In this document: piece by piece, positions 8,183 to 16,172 of the stretch
How the letters are laid out: the number at the start of each line of letters is the position of its first letter
Numbering within the stretch: the stretch's first letter is position 1
Source of the DNA: Irpex lacteus
Lineage: Eukaryota > Basidiomycota > Agaricomycetes > Polyporales > Irpicaceae
Assembly (NCBI GenBank): GCA_001986395.2
Contig: MQVO02000148.1
Coordinates: 1 to 21,828 of the forward strand
Length of the DNA: 21,828 bases
Direction: 5' to 3'
The notes under the pieces: model-generated
The model's database searches: none
Seen by the model: the letters and a program-made list of their open reading frames with translations, nothing else
Told to the model about the DNA's origin: nothing
Position numbers and translations under genes: made by a program

Positions 8183-8818
8183 TTACCCCCTTATTATTTC
8201 TTGCTGCAACCCACCATTCAACTCAAAATTTAAGGTAAAACCCCCCCCTTTTTTAATAATAATACAAAAAGGATTAATGACTAAATCACAAGTACAGGAA
8301 ATCCGGTAATAAATCCAAAATCTTTTAAAATAAAATTTATCACGGAGAAGCTTATCAGTGGTATCATAAAGATGACCATCCAATTGACCTATTGTCTGAT
8401 CAATCCCTCTATCCACACTTTCATCATTAAGTACTGTTCGAGTTGTGCTAAAATAACGCTTAGCATTTGCGTTTACAAACACCTTAAAACCTTGCCCTTG
8501 ACAAGCTAAATCTTTGAGTTTCCCCCCTTAACTATGACGAGCAAGATGTTACGATGAGGCACGACGTCACATATACCATCATTAACTTTCTGTTCAATAA
8601 CCATAATTAGTTTATTATAGACAATTATCCCCTTATAACTAGTTAATGTATTACATTAAATTCGTACATCCTTACTATAAAATAAACCTCAACCCTCGGA
8701 TGTTTTATACATTTTATAATAGTTTGCTACAGAGCCACCTCGAACATATAGATTTATATCATACGCTGCTTTTAAATACACAAAGAAATACATTTTATAG
8801 CTCCCATAATCCTCTCCT
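8183..8818 (-). pseudogene. Decayed unrecognised ORF (plasmid-like)
   Basis: The minus strand reads coding-like across shifting frames. It begins GEDYGSYKMYFFVYLKAAYD, then INLYVRGGSVANYYKMYKTS and EGWGLFYSKDVRI (with TGA as Trp). A stop at 8656-8658 follows, then VIEQKVNDGICDVVPHRNIL and, in another frame, LACQGQGFKVFVNANAKRYF followed by STTRTVLNDESVDRGIDQTI. I do not recognise the family. Codon and amino-acid texture is unlike random AT-rich DNA, so a once real gene is likely. The region is broken by at least one stop and one or two frameshifts. Neighbouring plasmid remnants suggest a plasmid gene, which is inference. Confidence 0.5.
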
Positions 8819-8824
8819 CCATTG

Positions 8825-8852
8825 AAATAAATTTAAAGATTCTCCCTCCCCT
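8825..8852. repeat. 28-bp dispersed repeat
   Basis: A 28-bp sequence containing AAAGATTCTCCCTCCCC is exactly repeated at 15903-15930. Confidence 0.85.
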
Positions 8853-8996
8853 AAAAATAAAAGTTAAAATAAAAAGGATAAAGTGTGTTTTATTTAAATT
8901 GGTTAATGTAAGCCCAATTTGTTTTTGACAGTTAATTCGATTAAACCTTTTTGGATTATATAAGGATGTTTTTAAACTTAATTTCTCTTCCATATC

Positions 8997-9018
8997 AAAA
9001 GGATAAGCTTATCCTTTT
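8997..9018. repeat. Perfect palindrome of the T/A hairpin family
   Basis: AAAAGGATAAGCTTATCCTTTT is a perfect 22-bp palindrome centred on AGCT. It has the GGATAA/TTATCC ends of the T/A hairpins and continues into a longer T run. Confidence 0.7.
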
Positions 9019-9136
9019 TTTTTTTATTTAATAATTTGTATACAAATAAACGAATCACAACTTTATCCTCGAGTTAATATATACTATGGTTATTTGTCAG
9101 TATAGTTTATTGTTAGACACAAATAATACCCACTTT

Positions 9137-9352
9137 TAACTAAACTTTGGAGATATTAGAAGCAGCACCAATAGAAAAATATATTGTAACCTCTTTAGTG
9201 TCGACATTAGTAACCTCCACTTTCATAAAAGTTTTTTAAACCTTTGCGTTAATTAAATTTGCACTTTCGTCAACTGAGTTTAACTTGAAAGTATATCTCC
9301 CTAAAACAGGTTTATCTTGCTCCAAGTAAATAAAATGTTCAATGTATCTTTT
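9137..9352 (-). pseudogene. Unrecognised frame joined to cox1 fragment
   Basis: This is the continuation of the cox1 frame on the minus strand after VGLDID. It reads KRYIEHFIYLEQDKPVLGRY then TFKLNSVDESANLINAKV, a TAA, and KTFMKVEVTNVDTKEVTIYF up to a TAG at about 9137-9142. Cox1 normally continues TRAYFTS at this point, so this is not cox1. It could be the start of an intron ORF read in frame with the upstream exon, or a plasmid gene joined by recombination. I recognise no LAGLIDADG or GIY-YIG motif. Confidence 0.5.
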
Positions 9353-9698
<346 letters not shown>

Positions 9699-9702
<4 letters not shown>

Positions 9703-9884
9703 ATTATTACTATAACTATCCTCTTACAAGAATACTGAGAGTTATAGGGGGAGTAGAAGCAGTAGTCGTATTGTTAAAGAAACATTTGCTTTGCCCATAT
9801 CCTCTGGATATTATTTTAGCTTTTATAGCTTTAGTTCAATTTACCCAGACCCCACAAAAACTAGTTAGAATTAATTATAATTCC
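9699..9884 (+). CDS. Short unrecognised ORF fragment
   Basis: An open frame reads IDYYYNYPLTRILRVIGGVE, AVVVLLKKHLLCPYPLDIIL and AFIALVQFTQTP, then runs into the CTAG element and stops. Composition is less AT-rich than its surroundings and looks coding. There is no plausible ATG; the frame is open only from about the cox1 junction, so it is a fragment. I cannot name the family. Confidence 0.4.
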
Positions 9885-9897
9885 TAGTTTTTTGGGG
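9850..9897. repeat. CTAG palindromic element, short class
   Basis: CCCCACAAAAACTAGTTAG...AATTCCTAGTTTTTTGGGG. It separates the 9699-9884 ORF fragment from the nad1 fragment that begins 19 bases later. Confidence 0.85.
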
Positions 9898-9915
9898 AAG
9901 CTTTATTTTAATTAA

Positions 9916-10064
9916 ATTGAGTGGTTTATCTCTCTTGTTTCTGCTCTTCTTTGTTGATGTGTAATTTCATTTGCACCTGGGTAACCATCGTAGACCACAA
10001 CTATGGATTCATTCTTACATTAGCAATTAGTAGTGTGGGTGTATTTGGTACTCTTCTTGCTGGA
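9916..10064 (+). pseudogene. nad1: nad1 internal fragment, frameshifted
   Basis: IEWFISLVSALLCWCVISFA-PG (TGA as Trp), then after a frame change at about 9982 IVDHNYGFILTLAISSVG and VFGTLLAG. This matches the region of NADH dehydrogenase subunit 1 with the usual pattern LVSWSVIPFxxG-IVDINxGILFxLAISSLGVYGIIxAGW. Only about 50 codons survive, the frame is broken once, and the sequence diverges at GDYNQ-stop (10077-10079) where WSSNSKYA would be expected. It starts just after a CTAG element. Complex I membrane subunit; non-functional here. Confidence 0.78.
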
Positions 10065-10102
10065 GACTATAATCAATAAATCAATAATAATAAACTATTA
10101 TA

Positions 10103-10129
10103 TTAATTCTTTTATTTTAGTTAAAAACC
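10103..10129. repeat. 27-bp repeat of the LAGLIDADG fragment
   Basis: Exactly equals 10764-10790, which encodes FLTKIKEL of the minus-strand endonuclease relic. It is a stray copy with no coding context. Confidence 0.7.
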
Positions 10130-10762
10130 GGGGGGGAACTGTTTACTGTATGTAACACTAACACAGTATTGGAGTAGTTATATTTCTACAAAGTATACCC
10201 TACAATTACAATCTTAACAGATATTAACAGAGATATTAACTTGTTATAAACTTCATAATGTTAAGTTATGATTAGGTATGGTAATAAAAAATGAGATATA
10301 AAGTAAGGAATAGTAAGCTTCTACTACTCAAACATATAAAAAAGTTTGGGGAAAAGTATATTCACAGTAATATAATGTGCAGTTTGACAGTGTAAGTGTA
10401 GTAGTTTAGCTCTTATAACTAAAAATAAATTAAATTTGGGTCTCCCTATCTTATAATTTATTTCAGGAGAGAGGGAGTTACATTATAGAATACACATTCT
10501 TTTTGTTTACTTTTTCTTTAAGAGAACTGAAAAAACATAAAAACTACTCTAAGACTATTTAGATTACTAGCGAAACTATAAAAGTTGTATAACCCTTGGA
10601 TTCGGTGGTTATAGAAAGCAATGATCTCGTGATGCGAGAAATTGACTAAGAGAAAAAATAATAAAAATGAATAAATTCAATATCTTTTTATTCTTTCATT
10701 ATACACAATTGATTAGTTTTGTAAGAGTTCAAATAAGTAATAAATTTAATTTGGGGGGAAGG
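10130..10762. other. Non-coding stretch with two stable hairpins
   Basis: No gene recognised. At about 10588-10615 TATAACC pairs with GGTTATA, and at 10627-10643 TCTCG pairs with CGAGA. They are separated by about a dozen bases and more GC-rich than the surroundings. They may be intron or other structured RNA debris. The 30-bp repeat shared with 7662-7691 is at 10433-10462. Confidence 0.4.
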
Positions 10763-10926
10763 GTTAATTCTTTTATTTTAGTTAAAAACCATTGATCTTT
10801 TCTATCCAATAAAACACCAGTATATATATTTAGTTTAGTATTAATAGCTAAAGCTAAACTTTCTACATCTGATTTAGAATAACTGTTTGTGTATATTCTA
10901 ACTCTATTTCTACCTTTATCAAAATT
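10763..10926 (-). pseudogene. LAGLIDADG homing endonuclease internal fragment
   Basis: The minus strand reads NFDKGRNRVRIYTNSYSK, SDVESLALAINTKLNIYTGV and LLDRKDQWFLTKIKELT. This is the well-conserved central or C-terminal part of fungal mitochondrial LAGLIDADG proteins (RVRIYTNSF-KxDVExLAxAINxKLxIYTGVLxDRKxQW). About 55 codons, uninterrupted, but lacking both LAGLIDADG helices and any intron context. It is a fragment of an intron-encoded DNA endonuclease, not a gene. Confidence 0.85.
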
Positions 10927-11170
10927 ATATTTATTTTATATTTATCTTTTCTTTATGATTTTAATTTAGGTATATTCTATTTGTTAGCCGTATCATCTTT
11001 AGCAACTTAATTTATAAGGAATACTCTTAGCCGGATGCCGCCAGTACCAAAATAATAGTAAGTTGTGATTTATATTTTTTATATGAAAGTGTAAGCTTTT
11101 TACTTCTTTTATGTTGAGGACTCCAATTATTTAATAATAATACATATTATTTACTCTCCTGTGACTGTGT

Positions 11171-11226
11171 AATTTATTTAATTTTATTTTAAGTAGATTA
11201 AAAAAGTATTGATTGTCTTTATTTGC
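11171..11226. repeat. Two adjoining dispersed repeats
   Basis: 11171-11197 equals 7684-7710 (27 bp) and 11198-11226 equals 11882-11910 (29 bp, containing AAGTATTGATTGTC). Both matches appear exact. The junction between them marks a recombination point. Confidence 0.75.
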
Positions 11227-11501
11227 ATCAACAAAATCTCAGTCTCAGTAAAGTATTTCTAGTGCATGTGTTAGAAGTGTTGTTGGTAGTACTCAGCAGT
11301 GAACTGGTATGTATAGAAAAGTATAATAAAGATTTAGAAAGTGGAGTAATAAGTAATGAATGTAAATTTTTAGAGTACCGTAGTGAAAACAATCTATATC
11401 TCTCTAATGAGGAATTAATATTATTGGGTTTAGAATTAGTTATTCTTCTATCAAATAACAGTAATTTAATAGAAGTTAAGGTAATAAAAAGGATAAATTA
11501 A
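11223..11501 (+). CDS. Unrecognised short ORF
   Basis: An open frame of 92 codons from TTG 11223; there is no ATG nearby. It has a hydrophobic stretch (KVFLVHVLEVLLVVLSSELV) followed by polar sequence (LESGVISNECKFLEYRSENN) and another hydrophobic segment (LILLGLELVILLSNNSN). No family recognised. It is bounded upstream by repeats and downstream by a solo CTAG-element end. A plasmid or transferred fragment is possible; real coding status is uncertain. Confidence 0.35.
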   Translation: MHQQNLSLSKVFLVHVLEVLLVVLSSELVCIEKYNKDLESGVISNECKFLEYRSENNLYLSNEELILLGLELVILLSNNSNLIEVKVIKRIN

Positions 11502-11518
11502 AAAAGTACTTCCAACAA

Positions 11519-11536
11519 AGAGCCTAGTTTTTTTGG
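11519..11536. repeat. Solo end of a CTAG element (long class)
   Basis: AGAGCCTAGTTTTTTTGG is the right end of the long class seen at 18615, 19501 and 21184. No left end is present. Confidence 0.7.
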
Positions 11537-11540
11537 ATAG

Positions 11541-11883
11541 ATTTATAAACCATTCTATACTTTTATCTGTTATCTAGAAATTATACAAAGAGTTATTGAA
11601 AATGAAAAACAAGATTTTACTGTTATACATAGACATAATAATATATCTGATGCATACGTAGAAAGAATTATAAATACATTCCAACATCTTACATGAAAAT
11701 GGGCGTTGTGTTCTAGTATTATATAATATATCTATAAACTCGAAGAATATAAAAATATAGCTAAAATAATACATAATACTATTCTTGATAGAGAATACCC
11801 TGCCGATTATATAGATAAAAGTACAAATATATTATATTCGGATTGATGCAAATGGTACTCGTCTTGACACTCCCCCCTAAATT
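11541..11883 (+). pseudogene. Unrecognised ORF with one in-frame stop
   Basis: With TGA as Trp the frame reads IYKPFYTFICYLEIIQRVIE, NEKQDFTVIHRHNNISDAYV and ERIINTFQHLTWKW, has one TAA (11724-11726), then continues KLEEYKNIAKIIHNTILDRE and YPADYIDKSTNILYSDW. The texture is clearly protein-like but I do not recognise it. There is a loose resemblance in the IIQRVIENEK region to the frame at 19289-19450 (VYQSFISNNKK). It starts directly after a solo CTAG-element end. Confidence 0.45.
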
Positions 11884-11910
11884 AAAAAAGTATTGATTGT
11901 CTTTATTTGC
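11882..11910. repeat. 29-bp direct repeat
   Basis: Second copy of the repeat at 11198-11226. The two copies bracket the unrecognised frames at 11223-11883, like flanking repeats of an inserted block. Confidence 0.75.
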
Positions 11911-12112
11911 TTTTATCGGAGATTCCTCATTCTAGTAAACTTTATTACTATACAAATATATCGTATTATTCCCTTCATATCTTAAGGTTCCAATCCCCTT
12001 TAGCTTTACAAGTATTTGATGAGACTATATTTAAGATTAGAAGACTGATTATCCTCCAACCACGACCTCTTAGATTCTAAGTGGATTGTCTTAATACTCA
12101 GATAATCTTCTA

Positions 12113-13030
12113 GGAGGTCTGGTTAACTTCCTACCATTTACCTACACAGCTATCCTTATCGGATCTCTATCTCTAATGGCTCTACCATTTATGACAGGGT
12201 TCTACAGTAAGGATCTAATCCTTGAAGTAGCTCTAGGACAATACGAAGTATCTGGTACAATGGCATACTGGCTGGGAACAATTTCAGCTGTATTCACAGC
12301 CTTCTATTCATTCCGACTAGTATCACTAACATTCTTTACAACACCTAATGCCCCTAAGGGTTACTATCTACATGCTCACGAAGCACCTATGATCATTGTA
12401 ATTCCTCTGGTAATTCTATCAATCATGTCAATTGTATTTGGTTACATTGCAAAGGACATGTATGTGGGAGTAGGTACAGATTTCCTATCAACTGCTCTAT
12501 ACCAACACCCTAACCACATTACACTGATTGAAGCTGAATTCGGACTACCTCTACTAATGAAGCTACTACCTGCTATTGGTAGCCTATTCGGTGCTGGTCT
12601 AGCACTATATCTATACCATGTGGTACCTGCATTCACAATTGGTCTAACAAACGGACCTATTGGATATGCTGTATACTCATTCCTTAACGCAAAGTGGTAC
12701 TGGGACGCACTATTCAACGGTTTCATTATCAGTGCTTCACTACGAGTTGGACTTGTTATCTCTAAGGTTCTTGACCGAGGAGTTATCGAACTAGCTGGAC
12801 CATACGGTCTAAGTACAGTTCTAACAGGAACAGGTCGATCTGTAGCTGCTTACGACACAGGTGTTATTACATCATACGCTCTATACATCATGCTAGGGCT
12901 TGTATCACTAATCGGATCATTTAAGAACAGTACTCGAACACTTATTGAAACAGGACAATGTACTACTGCTAATAAGAAGGGTGCTCTAACAGTACAAGTA
13001 TGGATTAGTCAACGAACTACTGCAATTTAA
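12113..13030 (+). pseudogene. nad5: nad5 3' portion (about 305 codons)
   Basis: NADH dehydrogenase subunit 5 C-terminal half. It opens at GGLVNFLPFTYTAILIGSLS, runs through MALPFMTGFYSKDLILEVA, and ends at TAA 13028-13030 after an extended polar tail (TGQCTTANKKGAL). The frame is uninterrupted and the conserved GFYSKD, FTAFYSFRL and DRGVIELxGPYGL blocks are intact. Upstream of 12113 no nad5 sequence is seen; GGLVN is a plausible intron-exon border, so this could be a 3' exon or a transferred piece. Codon usage stands out: leucine is almost always CTA/CTT, arginine CGA and tryptophan TGG, unlike the TTA/AGA/TGA usage of the cox1 and nad3 pieces. That suggests a foreign or intron-co-converted origin. 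Confidence 0.88.
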
Positions 13031-13082
13031 TCATCAATACTCCCCATCAATTAAGTTTAAGTTTTAATTAAAAGTGGGTAAA

Positions 13083-13295
13083 ATGGAGACGGAAGAGGTA
13101 GATAAAATCAAGGGTCAGATGGCTCATTGCAGAGAAACCGGGTTGCATTTTAATATTTATAGTGGGAAATATCCTATTCATTTACAACTTACCCCTCATA
13201 ATGCCGAAAATACTCATGACAGTGTCATGAATGGGCCTAATTATAGAGATTATGGGGTTATGCCTAATTTAATAAATGAAAATGGGGTCCTATAG
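13083..13295 (+). CDS. Unrecognised short ORF running into nad4L antisense
   Basis: From ATG 13083: METEEVDKIKGQMAHCRETG, LHFNIYSGKYPIHLQLTPHN, AENTHDSVMNGPNYRDYGVM, PNLINENGVL, stop. It is polar with no membrane segment and has no recognised domain. The last codons lie on the complement of the nad4L fragment (13288-13431), so the native C-terminus is probably missing and this is a truncated foreign or plasmid piece. Confidence 0.4.
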   Translation: METEEVDKIKGQMAHCRETGLHFNIYSGKYPIHLQLTPHNAENTHDSVMNGPNYRDYGVMPNLINENGVL

Positions 13296-13431
13296 CACTT
13301 TCAGCTCCTGCAGTAGCAATAATAATAATAATTGAATAAATTTGTCCAATTGTATCGTTATCATTATAAGCCATAACTAGAACTAGAATGGTTACAGAAA
13401 GAAGCATCAGTTCAATAATCACAATGAGTTA
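13288..13431 (-). pseudogene. nad4L: nad4L C-terminal fragment
   Basis: The minus strand reads LIVIIELMLLSVTILVLVMA, YNDNDTIGQIYSIIIIIATA, GAESAIGP. This is the C-terminal half of NADH dehydrogenase subunit 4L; the ending AGAESAIGL is its hallmark and the buried glutamate of IELML is present. About 48 of some 88 codons remain. A stop directly precedes it and it runs into another frame after GP. Leucines use CTA/CTT/CTG, matching the unusual dialect of the neighbouring nad5 and nad2 pieces. Confidence 0.85.
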
Positions 13432-13456
13432 AATTAAAAAATAATTAGATATATAA

Positions 13457-13693
13457 TTAAAATATAAAATAAAATAAGAGAATTATTTTATGGGAGCCTC
13501 TGTTACCTCCATTATTTACACCACTGTTACCTCCAATATTTCCACCACTGTTCCCGCTATTACCATTATTATTACTAGCATTATCATTTCTTCTCCCACG
13601 TATACTTTGTTCAACTGCAGCTCCAGCACCTACAACACCAGCTCCTTTAACAATTCCATTGATAATTTTTTCACCTATTTTCTTTCCTGGATA
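13457..13693 (-). pseudogene. Gly/Asn-rich protein tail, unrecognised
   Basis: The minus strand reads YPGKKIGEKIINGIVKGAGV, VGAGAAVEQSIRGRRNDNAS, then a low-complexity tail NNNGNSGNSGGNIGGNSGVN, ending GSHKIILLFYFIF and a TAA at 13457. The glycine-rich KGAGVVGAGAAVEQ segment could be a membrane-associated helix. No upstream start: a stop lies just before the readable part. It appears to be the C-terminal end of a plasmid or unknown mitochondrial protein, with a repeat-rich disordered tail. Confidence 0.5.
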
Positions 13694-13768
13694 AAAAAAG
13701 TAAAACTAACTAGCTTGTGTGGGTAATTAAAATTTAATTAAATTTTAATAACTATCTTATTTTATTAT

Positions 13769-13879
13769 TTTTGTCATCTTCCATCTCACATTTGTGGTAT
13801 TCGTATTCAACTATCAGGAAGACTTGCCACAGAACGAGTTATCCCTCGTGTTACGAAAAATGTGAATGTGTTTGGATAA
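13769..13879 (+). pseudogene. rps3: rps3 fragment
   Basis: CHLPSHICGIRIQLSGRLAT then ERVIPRVTKNVNVFG and TAA (13877-13879). The block GI-IQ-SGRL-TERxIPR is the conserved C-terminal signature of mitochondrially encoded ribosomal protein S3 in fungi, a small-subunit component. About 36 codons remain; the usual protein has several hundred residues and normally continues after TKN. CGT/CGA arginine codons match the non-AT dialect of nearby fragments. Confidence 0.72.
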
Positions 13880-13942
13880 TAAAAGTAAAGTAAAGAATAT
13901 ATGTCACCCTCTTCCGAGAGAAATAAAAGTTTTTCTTTTTAT

Positions 13943-13966
13943 AATTCTAACTAGTTTTTTTTGGGG
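13943..13966. repeat. Half CTAG palindromic element
   Basis: AATTCTAACTAG followed by T8GGGG, one complete side of a short-class element; the other side is missing. It directly abuts the nad2 fragment. Confidence 0.75.
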
Positions 13967-14216
13967 ATTGTGTAACAGTAGTTGCATGAATTAGACCTGA
14001 GTATAGTCCAACTCCTACAACAAATGATTTTAGAGACACTGTACTAAAACAATTGTATGATAGTGCTGCTGCAAATAGCAGTGCGATAACTACGTTTCGT
14101 GTAAATAGAGTAGCTGAGATTGTAGCCTTTTGTACTAGAGCGTTTTGTGGTTCAGTAGAAATTGCTGTAGAAGATAGCGGAATCGCTAGTACAAGAGCAA
14201 AAAAGTAATTGTATGC
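13967..14216 (-). pseudogene. nad2: nad2 N-terminal fragment
   Basis: The minus strand reads AYNYFFALVLAIPLSSTAIS, TEPQNALVQKATISATLFTR, NVVIALLFAAALSYNCFSTV, SLKSFVVGVGLYSGLIHATT, VTQS. The GVGLYSGLIHATTVTQS ending is characteristic of the N-terminal part of fungal NADH dehydrogenase subunit 2. About 84 codons, uninterrupted, cut off exactly at the half CTAG element. Leucine codons are almost all CTA/CTT/CTG and arginine CGA, unlike the TTA-only nad2 end at 16514-16681, so the two nad2 pieces come from different sources. Confidence 0.75.
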
Positions 14217-14640
14217 TTGATTGAGTATGTACTATCGTCTAAGGATTGTGCCAGAAGCAAAATATAATATATACAAGTTACGCTGATCGAACGAGTATTA
14301 ACCGCTACTCTATATGATATAAGCTTTACTAGTAAGGCGAAAGTAATTACCATTATACAACACTTGCTTTCCATTGATAATGGTAGAGCACCGCAGAAGA
14401 GTAGAACTTTTATCGCCTTGTCTGAAGCAAGGTAGTTACCTTTAATCTAGCAGTGCTAGTATATTAGACTAGTGAGGGGACTTTAACCTTTACGGCGTAG
14501 AAGCCACATGTTAAGCGAAGCTGTCACTCCTAAATACTGATTGTTTAGTATATTAATTAGTTTAATACTAGTGGTGGGACTTGAACCTTTAAGACCTTTT
14601 TGTCAACGCAACATAAATTAAAAAGGAGGGGGAGGACTAG
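14217..14640. other. Stretch with tRNA-like debris
   Basis: No gene recognised. Several tRNA-like snippets occur without a complete cloverleaf. One is a D-arm-like AATGGTAGAGC (about 14376-14386, +). Two T-arm-like minus-strand strings are AAAGGTTAAAGTCCCC (about 14474-14489) and AAAGGTTCAAGTCCC (about 14577-14591). They may be decayed tRNA genes. Confidence 0.35.
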
Positions 14641-14686
14641 GTTTACTTTTATTGCTTCAGGGCACAAGTTAATTCTTTTCTTTTCT

Positions 14687-14948
14687 ATTACTTGAGTAAC
14701 TCCTCTGTAGAAAGATATTACTCTTGTTTGAGAACTATCATATAATACACCTCCTGCACAAATAAATAGTCCAGGTGAAACTAGTCCTTTAGCTAATCCT
14801 AAGTTAATAGCACCTTCCCCCAAAAAAACTAGTTAGAATTATTTCTAATTCCTAGTTTTTTGGGTTAGCTTGTATACTGTTACTAAAAACAGCTAAAAGA
14901 TAAACTGCAGCTTGAGAAACTGAACTAAACAAAAAACTAATAATTTCT
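14687..14948 (-). pseudogene. nad4: nad4 fragment split by a CTAG element
   Basis: The minus strand first reads EIISFLFSSVSQAAVYLLAV and FSNSIQ, is interrupted by the palindromic element at 14817-14864, and resumes GEGAINLGLAKGLVSPGLFI, CAGGVLYDSSQTRVISFYRG, VTQVI. In nad4 these two halves are contiguous (usual pattern HAAVYLLGxFSNTIQGIEGAILLGLAHG). The element replaces roughly the glycine-isoleucine/leucine codons between SIQ and EGA and introduces a TAG in frame. The catalytic complex I subunit is not made from this copy. After VTQVI the frame continues with unrelated residues. Confidence 0.82.
14817..14864. repeat. CTAG palindromic element inserted in nad4
   Basis: The best short-class copy. 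Outer stem CCCCCAAAAAAACTAG / CTAGTTTTTTGGG, inner stem TTAGAA / TTCTAA, loop TTAT, with a TTC bulge. It is flanked by TT on both sides (14815-14816 and 14865-14866). Confidence 0.88.
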
Positions 14949-15377
14949 ATTATTTTTGTAGAAATAATTATAACCTTTAATTAATCTCAACCTGAGGATG
15001 AGATTTGCAGGGTGATAAAAGGCCATTCTGCAGGTTAAAGTACAAATTTCATTATAAACAAAGATGAATAGTAAATGAGGAGTAGGGTTATTTAAGGAGA
15101 CCTGCACTAAGTTGTATCGGCATTAATTTAATTAAATATAAAAAGTTACAAAAACATTCTTCAATAAAAATATAATTAACCTACAAAATAAACAGGTGGT
15201 GGTTACTCCTATAATTGCTTACGATAATTGCGATCTTTTAAAATTAAAAATTATTTTTCTTCCTATTAAAAAAAGTATTAAAGTTAAATTCATTGTTTGA
15301 TTACTATAAAGTAAATTATTTTAAAAAGTAGTCAAAAGTGATTATCCACTACTATCCTGTTAGATAATCTCCTGCCT

Positions 15378-15403
15378 GATGCCGCCTTCGGAGGCCTCGC
15401 ATC
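15378..15403. other. GC-rich hairpin cluster
   Basis: GATGC...GCATC encloses GCCT-TCGG-AGGC. Weaker outer pairing continues on both sides (GCC/GGT, GATA/TATC). The core GATGCCGCC also appears at about 11034-11042 (GGATGCCGCC). It stands out as GC in AT-rich DNA, like the GC clusters of other fungal mitochondrial genomes. Confidence 0.6.
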
Positions 15404-15546
15404 CGACGGTGGCTATCATCTCCTTAAAAATAAGCCTCCCTCTGAATAAGTGTGTACCCCCTTACTATTAATATTGCTATAACCATAATAACCCGATAAT
15501 TATAAATATTGTATAACTAATTAGGTTAAAATTATAAACTATTGTT

Positions 15547-15576
15547 CTCCCCTTTTTTTTTATAAATAAAAAAGGA
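15547..15576. repeat. T-run/A-run hairpin
   Basis: CTCCCC, T9, ATAAAT, A6, GGATT; another member of the dispersed T/A hairpin set. Confidence 0.55.
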
Positions 15577-15928
15577 TTCAAGTAAAAACTTTTCCACCCT
15601 ATTGATTTAATAACAATAAACACTATTGAATATAACTACCTAATTTTTAATAAACTAAGCTGTTTAGGGTTATTTACAACTGCGCCTAATATAATCTTGA
15701 ATAAAAACAACCTACAGCTAAAAATTAAACACTGTTGTTCATAACACCTATAAACTATTATTATATTTATGATAATTTTATTTAGTTAAATTAAAAATTA
15801 TTTTTCTTCCTAGGTTTACTTTTATTGTAAAAATTTTTCTTTTTATAATTCTCTATAATATTATACATATAAACTTAATCCAATAGAGAAGGAATAATCT
15901 CTAAATAAATTTAAAGATTCTCCCTCCC

Positions 15929-15971
15929 CTATTCTTTTATTTATATTTTTTATTTTTTGTTTTTAAATTTA
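15929..15971. repeat. 43-bp direct repeat, copy 1
   Basis: Exactly equals 16470-16512, the spacer between tRNA-Phe and the nad2 end. Confidence 0.85.
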
Positions 15972-16040
15972 TGTTTAAGAAAATAAAATTTATACTCTCT
16001 TATATAATTAAATACTTTTTTTATTTAGATATATAAAAAT

Positions 16041-16087
16041 AATTAAATAATAAGTAACTAAAATAATAATTAAATAATTAAATATTT
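16041..16087. repeat. 47-bp inverted repeat, arm 1
   Basis: Perfect reverse complement of 16515-16561, which lies inside the nad2 3' coding end. The two arms bracket atp8 and the two tRNAs. Confidence 0.85.
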
Positions 16088-16172
16088 ATAAAATTTTAAA
16101 GTTCTATAAATCTATTCCTTATATTAAGGGATAAATAACTTTTAATTAAATTAAATTTATAATAAATTTGGG

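Larger units (their letters stand above)
14965..16172. other. Long non-coding region with repeats and a GC cluster
   Basis: About 1.2 kb with no recognisable gene. It includes an AACCTG/CAGGTT foldback at about 14988-15036, the GC hairpin at 15378-15403, and a T/A hairpin at 15547-15576. The 28-bp repeat (15903-15930), a 43-bp direct repeat (15929-15971) and one arm of a 47-bp inverted repeat (16041-16087) lie at its end. AATTAAAAATTATTTTTCTTCCTA recurs within it (about 15243 and 15791). Confidence 0.6.

Noticed and set aside
8772..8993. 73-codon minus-strand frame starting MEEKLSLKTSLYNPK
   Set aside because: The last part overlaps the better frame (GEDYGSYKMYFF) and the first part has no support; it could be a piece of the same decayed gene but I cannot show it.
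11574..11774. 66-codon minus-strand frame
   Set aside because: Complement of the unknown plus-strand frame, which has better protein texture and TGA as Trp.
12442..12726. 94-codon frame on the minus strand
   Set aside because: Shadow of the nad5 coding sequence on the other strand.
13490..13726. 78-codon Thr/Ser-rich plus-strand frame
   Set aside because: Complement of the Gly/Asn-rich minus-strand tail; the minus strand reads more like protein and joins a natural stop.
14186..14374. 62-codon minus-strand frame
   Set aside because: Overlaps the nad2 fragment in another frame; no support of its own.
14362..14430. Possible plus-strand tRNA (TGCTTTC ... GAAGCA)
   Set aside because: Acceptor pairs only partly, the anticodon loop lacks T33 and there is no T arm; at most a decayed tRNA.
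14472..14615. Two minus-strand tRNA-like 3' ends (AAAGGTTMAAGTCCC)
   Set aside because: T-arm-like only; the 5' halves do not pair and no acceptable anticodon arm was found.
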